Origin: an uncultured Oscillospiraceae bacterium
GTDB taxonomy: Bacteria > Bacillota > Clostridia > Oscillospirales > Ruminococcaceae
Reading direction: 5' to 3'
Length of the DNA stretch: 64,000 nucleotides
NCBI GenBank assembly: GCA_910587465.1
Contig: CAJUMS010000001.1
Location: forward strand, 76,354 to 140,353
Position 1 is the stretch's first letter. Each line of letters begins with the position of its first letter. A program made the position numbers and the translations under genes. This document shows positions 7,822 to 17,012 of the stretch, one piece after another. Under the pieces are notes generated by a model. That model saw only the letters and a list, made by a program, of their open reading frames with translations. It searched no databases and was not told the origin of the DNA.

Positions 7822-10341
7822 ATGAAAAACAGAAATTTTTTCGCGCGGATATCCGCAGCGGCGCTATGTATGAGTTTGTTGCTGACGGGTTGCGACAATA
7901 GCGGCAGCGATAGCTCTCCCGACAGCAGTGTGAGCGGTTCGGGAGGCACGAGCACGAAAACCGACTCCTCGGGCGGCAATTCCGTACCTATGCCGAGCTA
8001 CGGGGCAACGGTCTCCGTGGAGGACATAAAGAACGCCTACGGCTCGACGGACAACGATATTATGCCGCTGTACAATATCGACCCGACAGAGAGCTTTGAC
8101 TTCGACTTCGCGGTAAGCTGGGACGACCTTATCGGCGTAAACGCTCGTGATATGGTATCGGTACACACCGACCCGCGCTGTCTGCCCGAAAGCGAGATCT
8201 ACGCCTACGGCACCATGGACTATACCGAAAACGGCGGAACGCGCGTCAACATCGCCCCGATAAGCGGGCCTCTCGCAACCGGCGCGGAGACCGACGATAT
8301 GCTTGAAAACGGCGTTGAGACATGGGGCAACGCTTCGATCTACTACATCGCGGTGCGTTATGACAGCGAAGCCGAAACGCCGACCAAGCTCGACGAGCCG
8401 AAAATTATCCCGTTTACAGTCAAGCATGAGCTGCCCGTGCCTACGCTTAAGGGCGTTGTAGACCCTGCAGGGCGGTTTAAGCTCGTATGGGAGTCCGTTG
8501 AGGGAGCGGACAGCTACAACGTGTACACCTACGGCAACACCGATATCAACCGCACGGGAGAGACAAACGAGCCTGTGGCGGGAGCGGAAAAGGCGTATGA
8601 CGTAAACGGTGACTGTTATCTCCTCAAGGACGCGAACACAACCGAAACGGAGTTCGACAACTTCGCGGGAGCGGGTCACGGTCTCGCGGTGCATGAGCGC
8701 TCCGTGACGGGCGAGCAGTACGTTCTCGGGCAAAATTACAGCGTGAACGGCTCGTATTTCGTGACCGCCGTTTTCGGCGACAAGGAGAGTGCGCTGTCCA
8801 ATATCGTGAACACCTCCGACCTTATCCTGCCGTTCAGACCGATCGACGAGGACGATATTATGATGGAGCGCTACGAGGACGAGGCTTTGCTGCCGAAAAC
8901 CATGCGCGTGCTGAACATAGACGGTTCGGTCACCGAGAGGGGTATAACCTATTCGTTCCTGTGGGGAAAATCCTATCTCGCGGAAGATGAGGACTTGGAT
9001 ATCGACACGAGAATTCCCGAGTATCAATACACAGTGGAGGGCACGGCGATATCGGGATTTGTCACCATGGCACAGGAAAACCGCATGGATTTCTACGCCG
9101 ACAAGCAAAACGGCGAGGCTCCGACAGGGCATATCGGCACGGGGAACAGCACCTCCGTCAAGTCCGATCCCGACAACGATACCGAATTCAATCCGACTGC
9201 GGACGTTCCCACCATAATTGAACCCGAGGGGGAAGTATCCGCACCCGACGACGGTAGCCAAACCCTTATAGAGCGACAGACTGCAAATACCGAAAAGCAC
9301 CTAGAAAACGGAAACGCGGCAGCTGTCAAGAACTCGGAATATCCCGCTTTTGCGGACAGCGTCGAGGAAGAGTGGCTGGCAAGAAACCTGATCGCGGGCA
9401 ATGAGGCTATCCCGCTTGAGGCATTTCCGAGCATGCAAATATATGAAAATCTTGCCGACGTTTTCCAGAAAGTCTACTATCAGAACCCGTATGTGCTCGG
9501 CGTTACCTCTTACAAATACGATTACGCCGCGCTCACGCTGAACGTCAGGTACTGCTACACCAAGGACGAGATCGCGCGGCGGCAGGCGGAACTGTTCTCG
9601 GCGGCAAATGAGATAATCGGCACTGCCGTAAGCTCCGATATGTCGGACGGAGAGAAATGCAGCGCGCTGTATAACTACTTTAATGCGAACACGGCCTATG
9701 ATGACGAGGCAGTTGAGGAGGCGGAGCGGAATAACTACACCAAAGGCGAGGACTGGAAAGACGCAGAGGACGCGTTCAACGCCTATGGCATTATCGTAAA
9801 TAAAAAGGGCGTGTGCCAGTCATATGCGCTGTCATATAAGCTGCTGTGTTATCTGTGCGGCGTTGAAGCAAAGGTCATTACGGGTTATCTCAACAATATC
9901 CTCCCGCACGCGTGGAACGCAATAAAGCTCGACGGAGAGTGGTATCAGACCGACTGCACCAACAACGAGACCAACTGCGGAATACCGTTCTTCCTCTACG
10001 AGGCGGGCGAGGACGATCTGGAAATGACGGGATACACCGAGGATAAGATGTATGAGCTAGATCTCGCGGTCGGACGGTATGCAGTGGCGGATTCCGACAG
10101 GGAGTACTACGAAACGAACGGTCTCTGCGCCGCAAACGCGGACGAATACAAGACCGTGCTTGCCGCGTGTCTCGATAACCCCTCCGAGGTAATCGCGATA
10201 CGCTATACGGGCGGATATATCCCGCAGGACGAGATAGTCAAGGCGGTCGTCGAAGTCTACAATATGAAGGGCATGGAGAATAGGCTCGAGATGCTCGGGC
10301 TTGGGGTGTCAAACAGTTTCATCCTGCTTATAAACAAGTGA
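7822..10341 (+). CDS. Large lipoprotein with C-terminal transglutaminase-like domain
   Basis: The 839-residue precursor has a lipoprotein signal peptide ending LLTGC, then a Ser/Gly/Asp-rich linker, so it should be anchored outside the membrane. Near residues 210-240 there is a fibronectin III-like segment (GRFKLVWESVEGADSYNVY). The C-terminal part holds a transglutaminase-like cysteine protease fold with Cys665 (KGVCQSYA), His696 (HAWNAIK) and Asp711 (WYQTDCTN), a complete triad. GGAGGACGACT precedes the ATG. Such proteins act on cell-wall or surface proteins, but the substrate cannot be told. It appears to be a single-gene unit, closed by a terminator. Confidence 0.85.
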   Translation: MKNRNFFARISAAALCMSLLLTGCDNSGSDSSPDSSVSGSGGTSTKTDSSGGNSVPMPSYGATVSVEDIKNAYGSTDNDIMPLYNIDPTESFDFDFAVSWDDLIGVNARDMVSVHTDPRCLPESEIYAYGTMDYTENGGTRVNIAPISGPLATGAETDDMLENGVETWGNASIYYIAVRYDSEAETPTKLDEPKIIPFTVKHELPVPTLKGVVDPAGRFKLVWESVEGADSYNVYTYGNTDINRTGETNEPVAGAEKAYDVNGDCYLLKDANTTETEFDNFAGAGHGLAVHERSVTGEQYVLGQNYSVNGSYFVTAVFGDKESALSNIVNTSDLILPFRPIDEDDIMMERYEDEALLPKTMRVLNIDGSVTERGITYSFLWGKSYLAEDEDLDIDTRIPEYQYTVEGTAISGFVTMAQENRMDFYADKQNGEAPTGHIGTGNSTSVKSDPDNDTEFNPTADVPTIIEPEGEVSAPDDGSQTLIERQTANTEKHLENGNAAAVKNSEYPAFADSVEEEWLARNLIAGNEAIPLEAFPSMQIYENLADVFQKVYYQNPYVLGVTSYKYDYAALTLNVRYCYTKDEIARRQAELFSAANEIIGTAVSSDMSDGEKCSALYNYFNANTAYDDEAVEEAERNNYTKGEDWKDAEDAFNAYGIIVNKKGVCQSYALSYKLLCYLCGVEAKVITGYLNNILPHAWNAIKLDGEWYQTDCTNNETNCGIPFFLYEAGEDDLEMTGYTEDKMYELDLAVGRYAVADSDREYYETNGLCAANADEYKTVLAACLDNPSEVIAIRYTGGYIPQDEIVKAVVEVYNMKGMENRLEMLGLGVSNSFILLINK

Positions 10342-10353
10342 TTTTAAGTTAAT

Positions 10354-10385
10354 AAAGGGCGAAACGTAAAAGTCTCGCCCTTTTG
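10354..10385 (+). terminator. Rho-independent terminator
   Basis: AAAGGGCGA (10354-10362) pairs with TCGCCCTTT (10375-10383), and the T-run overlaps the right arm. It follows the lipoprotein gene. Confidence 0.8.
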
Positions 10386-10497
10386 CCGTAAAATGTAATT
10401 TTTTCCGAATCTGCGCCAATTCAGTATATATCGCGCATTTCGTACAACCGCCAAAATTACCTTTCTTTTTTTGTTAAATTTCACCTATCGTCTCTTA

Positions 10498-10526
10498 TTG
10501 ACAAGAACGCGATATTTTGCTATAAT
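10498..10526 (+). promoter_or_regulatory. SigmaA promoter of the chemoreceptor gene
   Basis: TTGACA (10498-10503), a 17-bp spacer and TATAAT (10521-10526) match the consensus perfectly. About 60 bp of leader precede the ATG. Confidence 0.85.
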
Positions 10527-10586
10527 ATAATTACATATTATGCCGAATTATCGACATTAACTATTTTCCGGAAAGGACTTGGGTTT

Positions 10587-12494
10587 ATGAATTCGAGAAT
10601 TGGAAGAAAGTTATTATTGGCGATTATTATCTGCCTTGTTTTGACGCTTGTTGTTGTAAATGTGTTTACCGTCAAGCTGTCGGGAGGCAACACCGATAAG
10701 CTTATGCTATCACAGACCGAGACAGGCATGAACACGCTCGTTGCTGCCAAGGAGGCTCAATTAGTAAAGGTTCAAGATATGCTGTCCGATATGGAATACA
10801 GCGGGTTGCTGAGAGCCGACGCTCCCGCAGAAGATCTTGACGCGTTTTTTAACTCAAAGAAAAAGACCGAAAGCGACTTCGCGGCTATTATGGACTCGAA
10901 CGGCAACATCGTCTGGAAAACGGACAACTTTGATCTTGCCGATTTTAACCTCACAAGAGCGAGCGCGGGATATACAGGCGTCGTGAGCGATTCCAAGAGC
11001 GGACTTGCGCTCCAGACGGCCAAGGGTACCGTTGACGGCGGCGCTGCCGTTTCGGGTATGTACCTCAGCGAGAACAGCTGGATAGACGTGGTAAAGGAGC
11101 AGAGCACCGCAGAGATCACGATAATTGACAACAAGACCCGTATCGCTACGACCATCATAAGCGACGGCAAAAGAGCAGTCGGAACGACTATCCCCGACGA
11201 ACCTGCTAAGGTCGTTGTCGACGGCGGCAATACCTTTGAGGATATCATTGAAATACTTGGTCAGAAGCATTATGTTCTTTACCGCCCAATGTTAGATATA
11301 AACAATAAGGTAGTGGGCGCATATTTCGCGGGATTCTCGGCTGCCGAAGCCGATCAGCTCAGAGTGCAGCTTATTCTTGTTTCGACAATAATTGCTGTCG
11401 TTGTCGGCGGCATTATGTTGGTGATCGTTGGATTCTACGCGGTCAAGACTATTCTGCGCCCTATTCAGGAGGCGGAAAAGCTGGCGGACAGCATGAGCCG
11501 CGGCGCTCTTCACGAGCCGAATTCCGATTATAATTTCGGCAACGACGAGCTTGGCGATTTTGTGCACAAGCTTGAGTTCACCAAAAATGAGCTGAATTCG
11601 TATGTCGGGGACATCAACGATGTGCTTTCGCAGATGGCTACCGGCGACTTTACTGCAAAGCCCAAGGTTACATACCTCGGCGACTTCGTTCAGATCAGCG
11701 AGTCATTTGAGCAGATCGAGGGTGCGCTCCATGAGATCATCGGAAATATCAATCAGTCTTCCAAGGACGTAAAGAACGGCTCGGAGCAGATGGCAGAGGG
11801 TTCGCAGGTTCTCGCTGAGGGCACTACACGTCAAGCGGCAGCTATCGAGGAGCTGTCGGCTTCTATAAACGAGATCGCCGAGAAAGTTCAGCAAAGCGCT
11901 CAGAACGCTGCCGAGGCAAGCAAAATATCCGTTCAAAGCTCCGAGAAAATCACTTATCAGAACGACGAAGTAAAGAATATGCTCGTCGCTATGGACGAGA
12001 TCAAGGAGAAATCCGATCAGATCCAGAATATCATCAAGGCTATCGACGATATTGCGTTCCAGACCAATATTCTCGCGCTGAACGCCGCTATCGAGGCAGC
12101 TCGCGCAGGAGCTGCGGGCAAGGGCTTCGCGGTTGTAGCTGACGAGGTCCGTAATCTCGCGGCAAAGAGCGCGGAATCCGCGGCACAGACGGGCGAGCTT
12201 ATCAACGCGACTATCGCGGCGGTAGACAAGGGTACGGTCATCGCGCAGAGCACTGCGGATACTATGAAGGAAGTTACCGAGCTTGCGGACCGTACAAACA
12301 AGTACATCGGCGAGATATCCGCTGCCGCCGATGATCAGGCGGATTCTATTGAGCAAGTCAAGGTCGGAATTGATCAGATATCCACTGTCGTACAGCAGAA
12401 TTCCGCGACCGCTGAGCAGACGGCTGCCTCCTGCGAGGAGTTGAGCGGTCAATCCGCAATGCTCGAGGAGCAAATTCAGAAACTCAAGGTTTAA
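10587..12494 (+). CDS. Methyl-accepting chemotaxis protein
   Basis: This 635-residue transmembrane chemoreceptor has TM1 at about residues 8-28 and TM2 at about 264-288. Between them lies a Cache-type extracellular sensor that begins by sensing small ligands near IMDSNGNIVWKT. A HAMP linker follows TM2 (KTILRPIQEAEKLADSM). The cytoplasmic signalling domain carries the highly conserved hairpin tip AFQTNILALNAAIEAARAG and flanking heptads, which dock CheA/CheW. No che genes are in this window, so they must lie elsewhere. The ligand is not predictable. It has its own promoter. Confidence 0.95.
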   Translation: MNSRIGRKLLLAIIICLVLTLVVVNVFTVKLSGGNTDKLMLSQTETGMNTLVAAKEAQLVKVQDMLSDMEYSGLLRADAPAEDLDAFFNSKKKTESDFAAIMDSNGNIVWKTDNFDLADFNLTRASAGYTGVVSDSKSGLALQTAKGTVDGGAAVSGMYLSENSWIDVVKEQSTAEITIIDNKTRIATTIISDGKRAVGTTIPDEPAKVVVDGGNTFEDIIEILGQKHYVLYRPMLDINNKVVGAYFAGFSAAEADQLRVQLILVSTIIAVVVGGIMLVIVGFYAVKTILRPIQEAEKLADSMSRGALHEPNSDYNFGNDELGDFVHKLEFTKNELNSYVGDINDVLSQMATGDFTAKPKVTYLGDFVQISESFEQIEGALHEIIGNINQSSKDVKNGSEQMAEGSQVLAEGTTRQAAAIEELSASINEIAEKVQQSAQNAAEASKISVQSSEKITYQNDEVKNMLVAMDEIKEKSDQIQNIIKAIDDIAFQTNILALNAAIEAARAGAAGKGFAVVADEVRNLAAKSAESAAQTGELINATIAAVDKGTVIAQSTADTMKEVTELADRTNKYIGEISAAADDQADSIEQVKVGIDQISTVVQQNSATAEQTAASCEELSGQSAMLEEQIQKLKV

Positions 12495-12520
12495 TTAATA
12501 AAATAACGGCATAATTCGCG

Positions 12521-12570
12521 CTCCTTTGCAGATAATACCGATATCGGAATTATTTGCAAAGGAGTTGTTT
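12521..12570 (+). promoter_or_regulatory. 44-bp palindrome: terminator whose right arm carries the next gene's SD
   Basis: Positions 12521-12542 and 12543-12564 are inverted copies (20 of 22 match) centred on CCGAT/ATCGG. A T-rich stretch (TTGTTTTT) follows, so it should terminate the chemoreceptor mRNA. The right arm also contains AAAGGAG (12558-12564), 8 bases from the ATG at 12573. Folding would therefore hide the ribosome-binding site of the next gene. Confidence 0.75.
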
Positions 12571-12572
12571 TT

Positions 12573-12854
12573 ATGGGAAATTTTGGAAAGATGATCGTGC
12601 TTACGGCAGCGTTTTCTCTCGCATCGCAAACGATAACTCTTGCGGGAGCGTCCGCAGACGCGGTGTACTTCATACTGTGCGAGTATAACGGAAAAATAGC
12701 GCTGATGGAGGAGGGCGGCGAAGAACCGATCGCGGTGTATAAAACGCCGATAAGCTCCCTCTATCCCGCAGATGCGGAGCTTCTCCGCGAGGGGATACGG
12801 CTGAAAAACCGCGCCGAACTCTCCCGACTTATCGAGGATCTTGACTTAGAATGA
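12573..12854 (+). CDS. Small exported protein with BofC-like C-terminal segment
   Basis: This 93-residue protein starts with a signal peptide or anchor (MIVLTAAFSLASQTITLAG). About 60 residues follow: YFILCEYNGKIALMEEGG, then an ending of the type LLREGIRLKNRAELSRLIED. That arrangement resembles the small C-terminal domain of BofC-type forespore proteins, found as short stand-alone proteins in clostridia; I infer this from memory of the pattern, and it is not certain. Its Shine-Dalgarno sequence is inside the palindrome at 12521-12564, so expression may depend on how the upstream transcript folds. Confidence 0.65.
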   Translation: MGNFGKMIVLTAAFSLASQTITLAGASADAVYFILCEYNGKIALMEEGGEEPIAVYKTPISSLYPADAELLREGIRLKNRAELSRLIEDLDLE

Positions 12855-12950
12855 TTGGCAATACGAATGTTAACAAAAGTTCATATTTGTTGTTGATTGC
12901 GCCAACAGTCTCAGACGAAATTCACCCGCGATTTGTTTAAATAGCAGAAA

Positions 12951-13041
12951 AACCGCCGATACGCCACATTCCGCAACATATTGTCCTCTATGGGGCAATA
13001 TGTTGCGGAATTGTCCATTGAAAAAAAAGCGTTCGGCGGTT
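12951..13041. repeat. Nested inverted repeats upstream of the lipid operon
   Basis: The inner pair is perfect: TTCCGCAACATATTG (12969-12983) and its inverse (12996-13010), with a 12-base loop. An outer pair brackets it: AACCGCCGATACGC (12951-12964) and GCGTTCGGCGGTT (13029-13041), which pair with one bulge. The right outer arm lies inside the spacer of the promoter at 13018-13046. This could be an operator, or a terminator/attenuator remnant. Confidence 0.7.
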
Positions 13042-13046
13042 ATAAT
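13018..13046 (+). promoter_or_regulatory. Promoter of the acyl-lipid/polyene-like operon
   Basis: TTGAAA (13018-13023), a 17-bp spacer and TATAAT (13041-13046) lie about 40 bp upstream of the first gene. The nested inverted repeat overlaps the spacer, which suggests repression by a bound protein. Confidence 0.65.
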
Positions 13047-13083
13047 ATTTAATGTAAGTAATTAAAGGGAGCGGTATTGTATT

Positions 13084-13749
13084 GTGAACAATAACGTCAA
13101 AAGGCAGACGCTTTGGGGCAGATTTTTTCAGGTGCTGATCACGTGGACGGTGTATTTTCTGTTCCGTCCCAAGGTGATATTCACCGATAAGTCGCTGAAA
13201 AAGCGGCTTAAGTGTATGCCCTGCGTGTTCGTCGGCAACCATACCCATCACTTTGACGGGGCATACGGACCCGCCGTGCTTTGGCGGTATAAGCCGTATA
13301 TTCTCGTCAAGAAACAATGGTATGAGAAAAAGCGGACGGGAAAAATGATTTCGTGGTGCAGAAGTATCCCGATAAATCTCGACGAGGCGGACGGCTCGTG
13401 GTACGCGGCGGCCGAGGCGGTCGTGGACAACGGCGGCTCGCTGATGATTTTCCCCGAGGGCGGGCTTTCGCGCGACGGTGAAATTCACGAATTCAAGCCC
13501 GGAGCGGCGCTGCTCTCGGCGAAAAAGGGCGTGCCGATAGTGCCCTGCGCAATATACGGTACATATTCACCCGTGTTTGGTATGCGGCAGAAAATGCTCG
13601 TCGGAGAGCCAATTGAAAGCAATTGCCCCGAGAATATGCGCCACAGCAAATACGCACGGCAGATCATTGCCGAGGCGGAAAGATCGGTTCGGGATCTGTA
13701 CGCGCAAATGGTCGAGCGCTACGGCGGCTGCGGACAGTACTGCAAGTAA
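13084..13749 (+). CDS. PlsC-like 1-acylglycerol-3-phosphate-type acyltransferase
   Basis: The 221-residue protein has the acyltransferase box NHTHHFD (His53 to Asp58, HX4D) and the substrate-binding box FPEGGLSRDG, both intact, plus the later IVPCAIYG block. An N-terminal hydrophobic stretch probably associates with the membrane. It begins with GTG; AAAGGGAG lies 12 bases upstream, rather far. It is the first gene of an ACP/ketosynthase operon, so it may move the operon's acyl product from ACP to a glycerol or other acceptor rather than make ordinary phosphatidate. A housekeeping role cannot be excluded. Confidence 0.85.
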   Translation: MNNNVKRQTLWGRFFQVLITWTVYFLFRPKVIFTDKSLKKRLKCMPCVFVGNHTHHFDGAYGPAVLWRYKPYILVKKQWYEKKRTGKMISWCRSIPINLDEADGSWYAAAEAVVDNGGSLMIFPEGGLSRDGEIHEFKPGAALLSAKKGVPIVPCAIYGTYSPVFGMRQKMLVGEPIESNCPENMRHSKYARQIIAEAERSVRDLYAQMVERYGGCGQYCK

Positions 13750-13798
13750 ATCACGGCATAAAGCCGAAAAATCATAAGTATTCAAAGGAGAAATCACA

Positions 13799-14047
13799 AT
13801 GGCTAATCAGGAAATTTGCGAGAAGATCAAGGGTATGCTGGTGGAGAATTTAAGAATTCCCGCCGATGAGCTGGAATTTGATTCGGAGCTTTTCGGCGAC
13901 GATATCGGTCTGGATTCAATTGATTCTATCGAGATAATCGCGGGTATCGACAGTCTTTTCGGCGTACAGATGACAGGTGCGGCAAGAGAGAATTTCAAGT
14001 CTATTGAAACGCTTGCGAAGTATGTTGAGGATCATCAGGGTGAATAA
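13799..14047 (+). CDS. Acyl carrier protein
   Basis: This 82-residue ACP has the phosphopantetheine site GLDSID with Ser40. It should carry growing acyl chains as thioesters in the cytosol. CAAAGGAGAAATCACA precedes the ATG, and the ketosynthase gene starts 1 base after the stop codon. The DSID motif differs from the DSLD/DSLE of housekeeping fatty-acid ACP, which fits a dedicated secondary pathway. The phosphopantetheinyl transferase four genes later can activate it. Confidence 0.9.
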   Translation: MANQEICEKIKGMLVENLRIPADELEFDSELFGDDIGLDSIDSIEIIAGIDSLFGVQMTGAARENFKSIETLAKYVEDHQGE

Positions 14048-14048
14048 T

Positions 14049-16274
14049 ATGAACGATAACAGAAGAGTGGTTGTCACGGGTCTGGGACTGGTGTGTGCGC
14101 TCGGTGAAAACGCCGACAAGTGCTGGAGCGCGGCGGTGAACGGCATGACGGGTATCCGCGAGGTTCAATCCGTCAACACCGACGGCTGTTACGCTAACGT
14201 CGGCGCGGAGGTCGCGGCAGCGTCCTCGGAGCTTTCGGGCGAGGACTACGACCGCTCGTCCCTGCTTTGCATTAAGGCGGCGGGAGAGGCGCTCGCGGAC
14301 TCTGACTATAAGGTTACCGAGGAGAGTTCCGACAGGATAGGCGTTATCGTCGGAAACTGCGTCGGCGGCGCGGCAAGTATCGACAAATATTTCACCGACG
14401 AGCTGAAAAACGGCGGCGGAAATAAAGCCGATATTCTGAAAATGCCTGCGGCGGCTATCGCGAACAACGTCGCTAAGCATTTCGGGCTGAACGGCACTAC
14501 TGCAAATATCGTAAACGCGTGCGCGGCGGGAACGATCTCGCTGTCCTACGCTGCCGATCTTATTCGCGCGGGCAAGGCTGACGCGTTTGTAGCGGGCGGC
14601 TCGGACAGCTTTTCGTCGCTGGCGTTTGCGGGATTTCACGCCTTGCACGCACTTGATGAAAACTCCTGCTCGCCGTTCAATCGTTCAAGCGGAATCACGC
14701 TCGGCGAGGGCGCCGGCGTTCTGATAATCGAGAGCTACGAGCACGCAAAGGCTCGCGGCGCTAAAATATACTGCGAAGTATTGGGCAGCGGAGTTTCCTC
14801 CGACGCTCACCACATAACCGCTCCCGACCCCGAGGGCAAGGGGCAGATGCTGGCTATCAGCCGCGCTATCGTGAATTCGGGACTTACCCCGAACGATATC
14901 GACTACATCAACGCACACGGCACGGGCACGGCAAAGAACGACGAAGCGGAGTTTCTGTCGCTGCATACTCTCTTTGGCGGGAACGACCATCTGTCGGTAA
15001 GCTCCACCAAGTCCATGACGGGGCACTGTCTGGGCGCTGCCGGCTCTATCGAGGCGGTGCTGACGGTCAAGGCAGTATGCGAAAACACCGTTCCCCCGAC
15101 TATCGGCTACACCGAAGAAAATATCGAAACGCTCCGGGAAAAGGCGGGCGCTATCGACTTTGTGCCGAATATCAAGCGTAAAAAGACTATAAACTACGCG
15201 GCATCCAACTCGTTTGCGTTCGGCGGAAACAACGCTTCTATCATATTCGCGAAGGAGCCGCGCGAGATACCCAACCGCACCAACAAGGACAGAATCTTCA
15301 TCACGGGTATCGGCGAGATGTTGGGAAATCCGCGCTGTGAAATCGCCTCCGACGACTACAAGGCGCACGGCATTAAAATGGCGTTCTACCGCAAGCTCGA
15401 CCGTTTCTCGCAGTTACAGCTCATAAGCGGTGTTCGTGCTCTTGCGGACGCAAACATCACGATATCCGAGAATAACGAAAAGGATATTGGGATAATCATA
15501 GGCACGGCTGACGGTCCCATGACCGAGATAGTCGGTTTCCAGAAAAACGTTATCGAAAACGGCACGGCAAACGGCTCAGCATTCTCGTTCCCGAACACCG
15601 TATATAACGCGGCAGGCGGGTATTTCAGCATTTTCGCGGGAATAAAGGGCTACAACGTTACCAACGCGAACAGTATTCAAGCGGGCTTGCAGAGCCTTTG
15701 CTATGCGGCGGACGTCATCAGAAACGGCGACGAGAAAATTATGGTCGCTTCGGGTACGGACGAAAACACCGATACTACGGAGTACCTGTACGGAAAGCTA
15801 GGTCTGTTGAACGGCAACCTTGGCGAGGGCTCGGTTTCGCTGATACTCGAGAACGAAAACAGCGCGAACGAGCGCGGCGCTAAGAAATACGCCGAGTTGG
15901 TCGGCTGGGCGACGGCTCACAAATCTGTTGAGTTTGGCACTGTCAAGGGTTCGGAAAGCGCGTTAAAGGCGGTTGTTGAGGAAGCCTGCAAGTCCGCGGG
16001 TATCTCTCCCAAAGAAATTGAAGCAGCGTGCGGATTCGCGAACGGAGTTCCCGACATTGACGATATCGAAAAGAACGCGTATAAGGAGCTTTTCGGCGAT
16101 ATTCCCGTTATCCGGGTCAAGGACGGTCTCGGAGAAGCACGCGCGGCGGCAAGCGCGGAACAGGCGGCTTGCGCGGCAAAAATGCTCAGTGAAGGCAAGT
16201 ACAAGTATGTTCTCGCGGCGGCATTCGGCGTTGGCGGACAGTATTCGGCGGTAGTGCTGAAGAAAGTTGATTGA
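14049..16274 (+). CDS. Fused ketosynthase and catalytically dead ketosynthase (chain-length-factor-like)
   Basis: This 741-residue protein is two tandem ketosynthase folds. Residues 1-405 are a complete FabF-like enzyme with Cys158 (NACAAG), His290 (NAHGTGT), Lys321 and His326 (KSMTGHCLGA). Residues ~412-741 repeat the fold, but the catalytic positions read Ile543 (NSIQAG), Asn665 (ANGVPD) and Glu696 (KDGLGEA); only the lysine remains. That is the pattern of the chain length factor, normally a separate subunit, here joined in one chain. ATG 14049 follows AGGGTGA; the longer frame from 13977 overlaps the ACP gene and is rejected. It probably condenses malonyl-ACP with a growing chain; the product is unknown. 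Confidence 0.88.
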   Translation: MNDNRRVVVTGLGLVCALGENADKCWSAAVNGMTGIREVQSVNTDGCYANVGAEVAAASSELSGEDYDRSSLLCIKAAGEALADSDYKVTEESSDRIGVIVGNCVGGAASIDKYFTDELKNGGGNKADILKMPAAAIANNVAKHFGLNGTTANIVNACAAGTISLSYAADLIRAGKADAFVAGGSDSFSSLAFAGFHALHALDENSCSPFNRSSGITLGEGAGVLIIESYEHAKARGAKIYCEVLGSGVSSDAHHITAPDPEGKGQMLAISRAIVNSGLTPNDIDYINAHGTGTAKNDEAEFLSLHTLFGGNDHLSVSSTKSMTGHCLGAAGSIEAVLTVKAVCENTVPPTIGYTEENIETLREKAGAIDFVPNIKRKKTINYAASNSFAFGGNNASIIFAKEPREIPNRTNKDRIFITGIGEMLGNPRCEIASDDYKAHGIKMAFYRKLDRFSQLQLISGVRALADANITISENNEKDIGIIIGTADGPMTEIVGFQKNVIENGTANGSAFSFPNTVYNAAGGYFSIFAGIKGYNVTNANSIQAGLQSLCYAADVIRNGDEKIMVASGTDENTDTTEYLYGKLGLLNGNLGEGSVSLILENENSANERGAKKYAELVGWATAHKSVEFGTVKGSESALKAVVEEACKSAGISPKEIEAACGFANGVPDIDDIEKNAYKELFGDIPVIRVKDGLGEARAAASAEQAACAAKMLSEGKYKYVLAAAFGVGGQYSAVVLKKVD

Positions 16275-16283
16275 GGTGACGTT

Positions 16284-17012
16284 ATGGTTGCATTGGTTAC
16301 GGGCGCTTCCCGCGGAATAGGCAGGGCTTGCGCCATCAAGCTCGCCGAATGTGGCTACGATGTCGCGGTGAACTACAATTCCAACGAGGCAAAAGCCGCC
16401 GAAGTTGTTGCCGAAATAGAAAAGCTCGGCCGAAAAGCCGTTGCTTACAAAGCGGATACGGCGGACTTAAAGGCAGTTCAGAGTATGTTCCGCGAGATTC
16501 AGAAGGAATTCGGACAGCTTGACGTATTGGTCAACAACGCTGGTGTTGTCGACGACGCGTATCTGCTGATGATAAACGAGGACTCGCTGTCGCGCAGTCT
16601 TGATATAAACATAAAGGGCTACTTCCACTGTGCGCAGCAGGCGGCTCTCAAAATGATGAGTAAAAAGCACGGAAAGATAATTAATATCTCATCGGTAAGT
16701 TCCGTTCTCGCGGTGGAGGGTCAAGGAGTTTACTCCGCGACAAAAGGCGCGGTGAATTCCATGACCGCAACCTTGGCGAAGGAACTTGCGCCGCGCGGCA
16801 TTACCGTAAACGCGGTAGCACCGGGCTTTATCGAAACAGAAATGATGGATGCTATCCCCGAGGACAAGAAAGCCGAGTACATAACGGCTATTCCCATGGG
16901 AAAATTCGGCAGCGCGGCGGACGTGGCGAACACCGTTGCGGCGCTCTGCTCCGAGGCATTTGATTATGTGACGGGTCAAGTCATCGTGCTTGACGGAGGA
17001 CTTAGCTTATGA
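16284..17012 (+). CDS. 3-oxoacyl-ACP reductase (FabG-like SDR)
   Basis: This 242-residue short-chain dehydrogenase has the NADP-binding TGASRGIG, NNAG, and catalytic Ser...YSATK motifs, and ends in the usual ITGQ-like VTGQVIVLDGG. It should reduce the 3-keto group formed by the fused ketosynthase. GAGGTGACGTT precedes the ATG. Its stop overlaps the start of the dehydratase gene (ATGA), so the two are translationally coupled. No enoyl reductase is present in the operon, so reduction probably stops at the unsaturated stage. Confidence 0.92.
   Translation: MVALVTGASRGIGRACAIKLAECGYDVAVNYNSNEAKAAEVVAEIEKLGRKAVAYKADTADLKAVQSMFREIQKEFGQLDVLVNNAGVVDDAYLLMINEDSLSRSLDINIKGYFHCAQQAALKMMSKKHGKIINISSVSSVLAVEGQGVYSATKGAVNSMTATLAKELAPRGITVNAVAPGFIETEMMDAIPEDKKAEYITAIPMGKFGSAADVANTVAALCSEAFDYVTGQVIVLDGGLSL

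Noticed and set aside
7864..9300. 478-codon minus-strand frame opposite the transglutaminase lipoprotein
   Set aside because: Shadow of a clearly real gene; no ribosome site, and the translation is rich in Arg, His and Val with no domain.
13977..14048. Longer start of the fused ketosynthase
   Set aside because: It overlaps the ACP gene and has no ribosome site; ATG 14049 begins at the conserved RRVVVTGLG.
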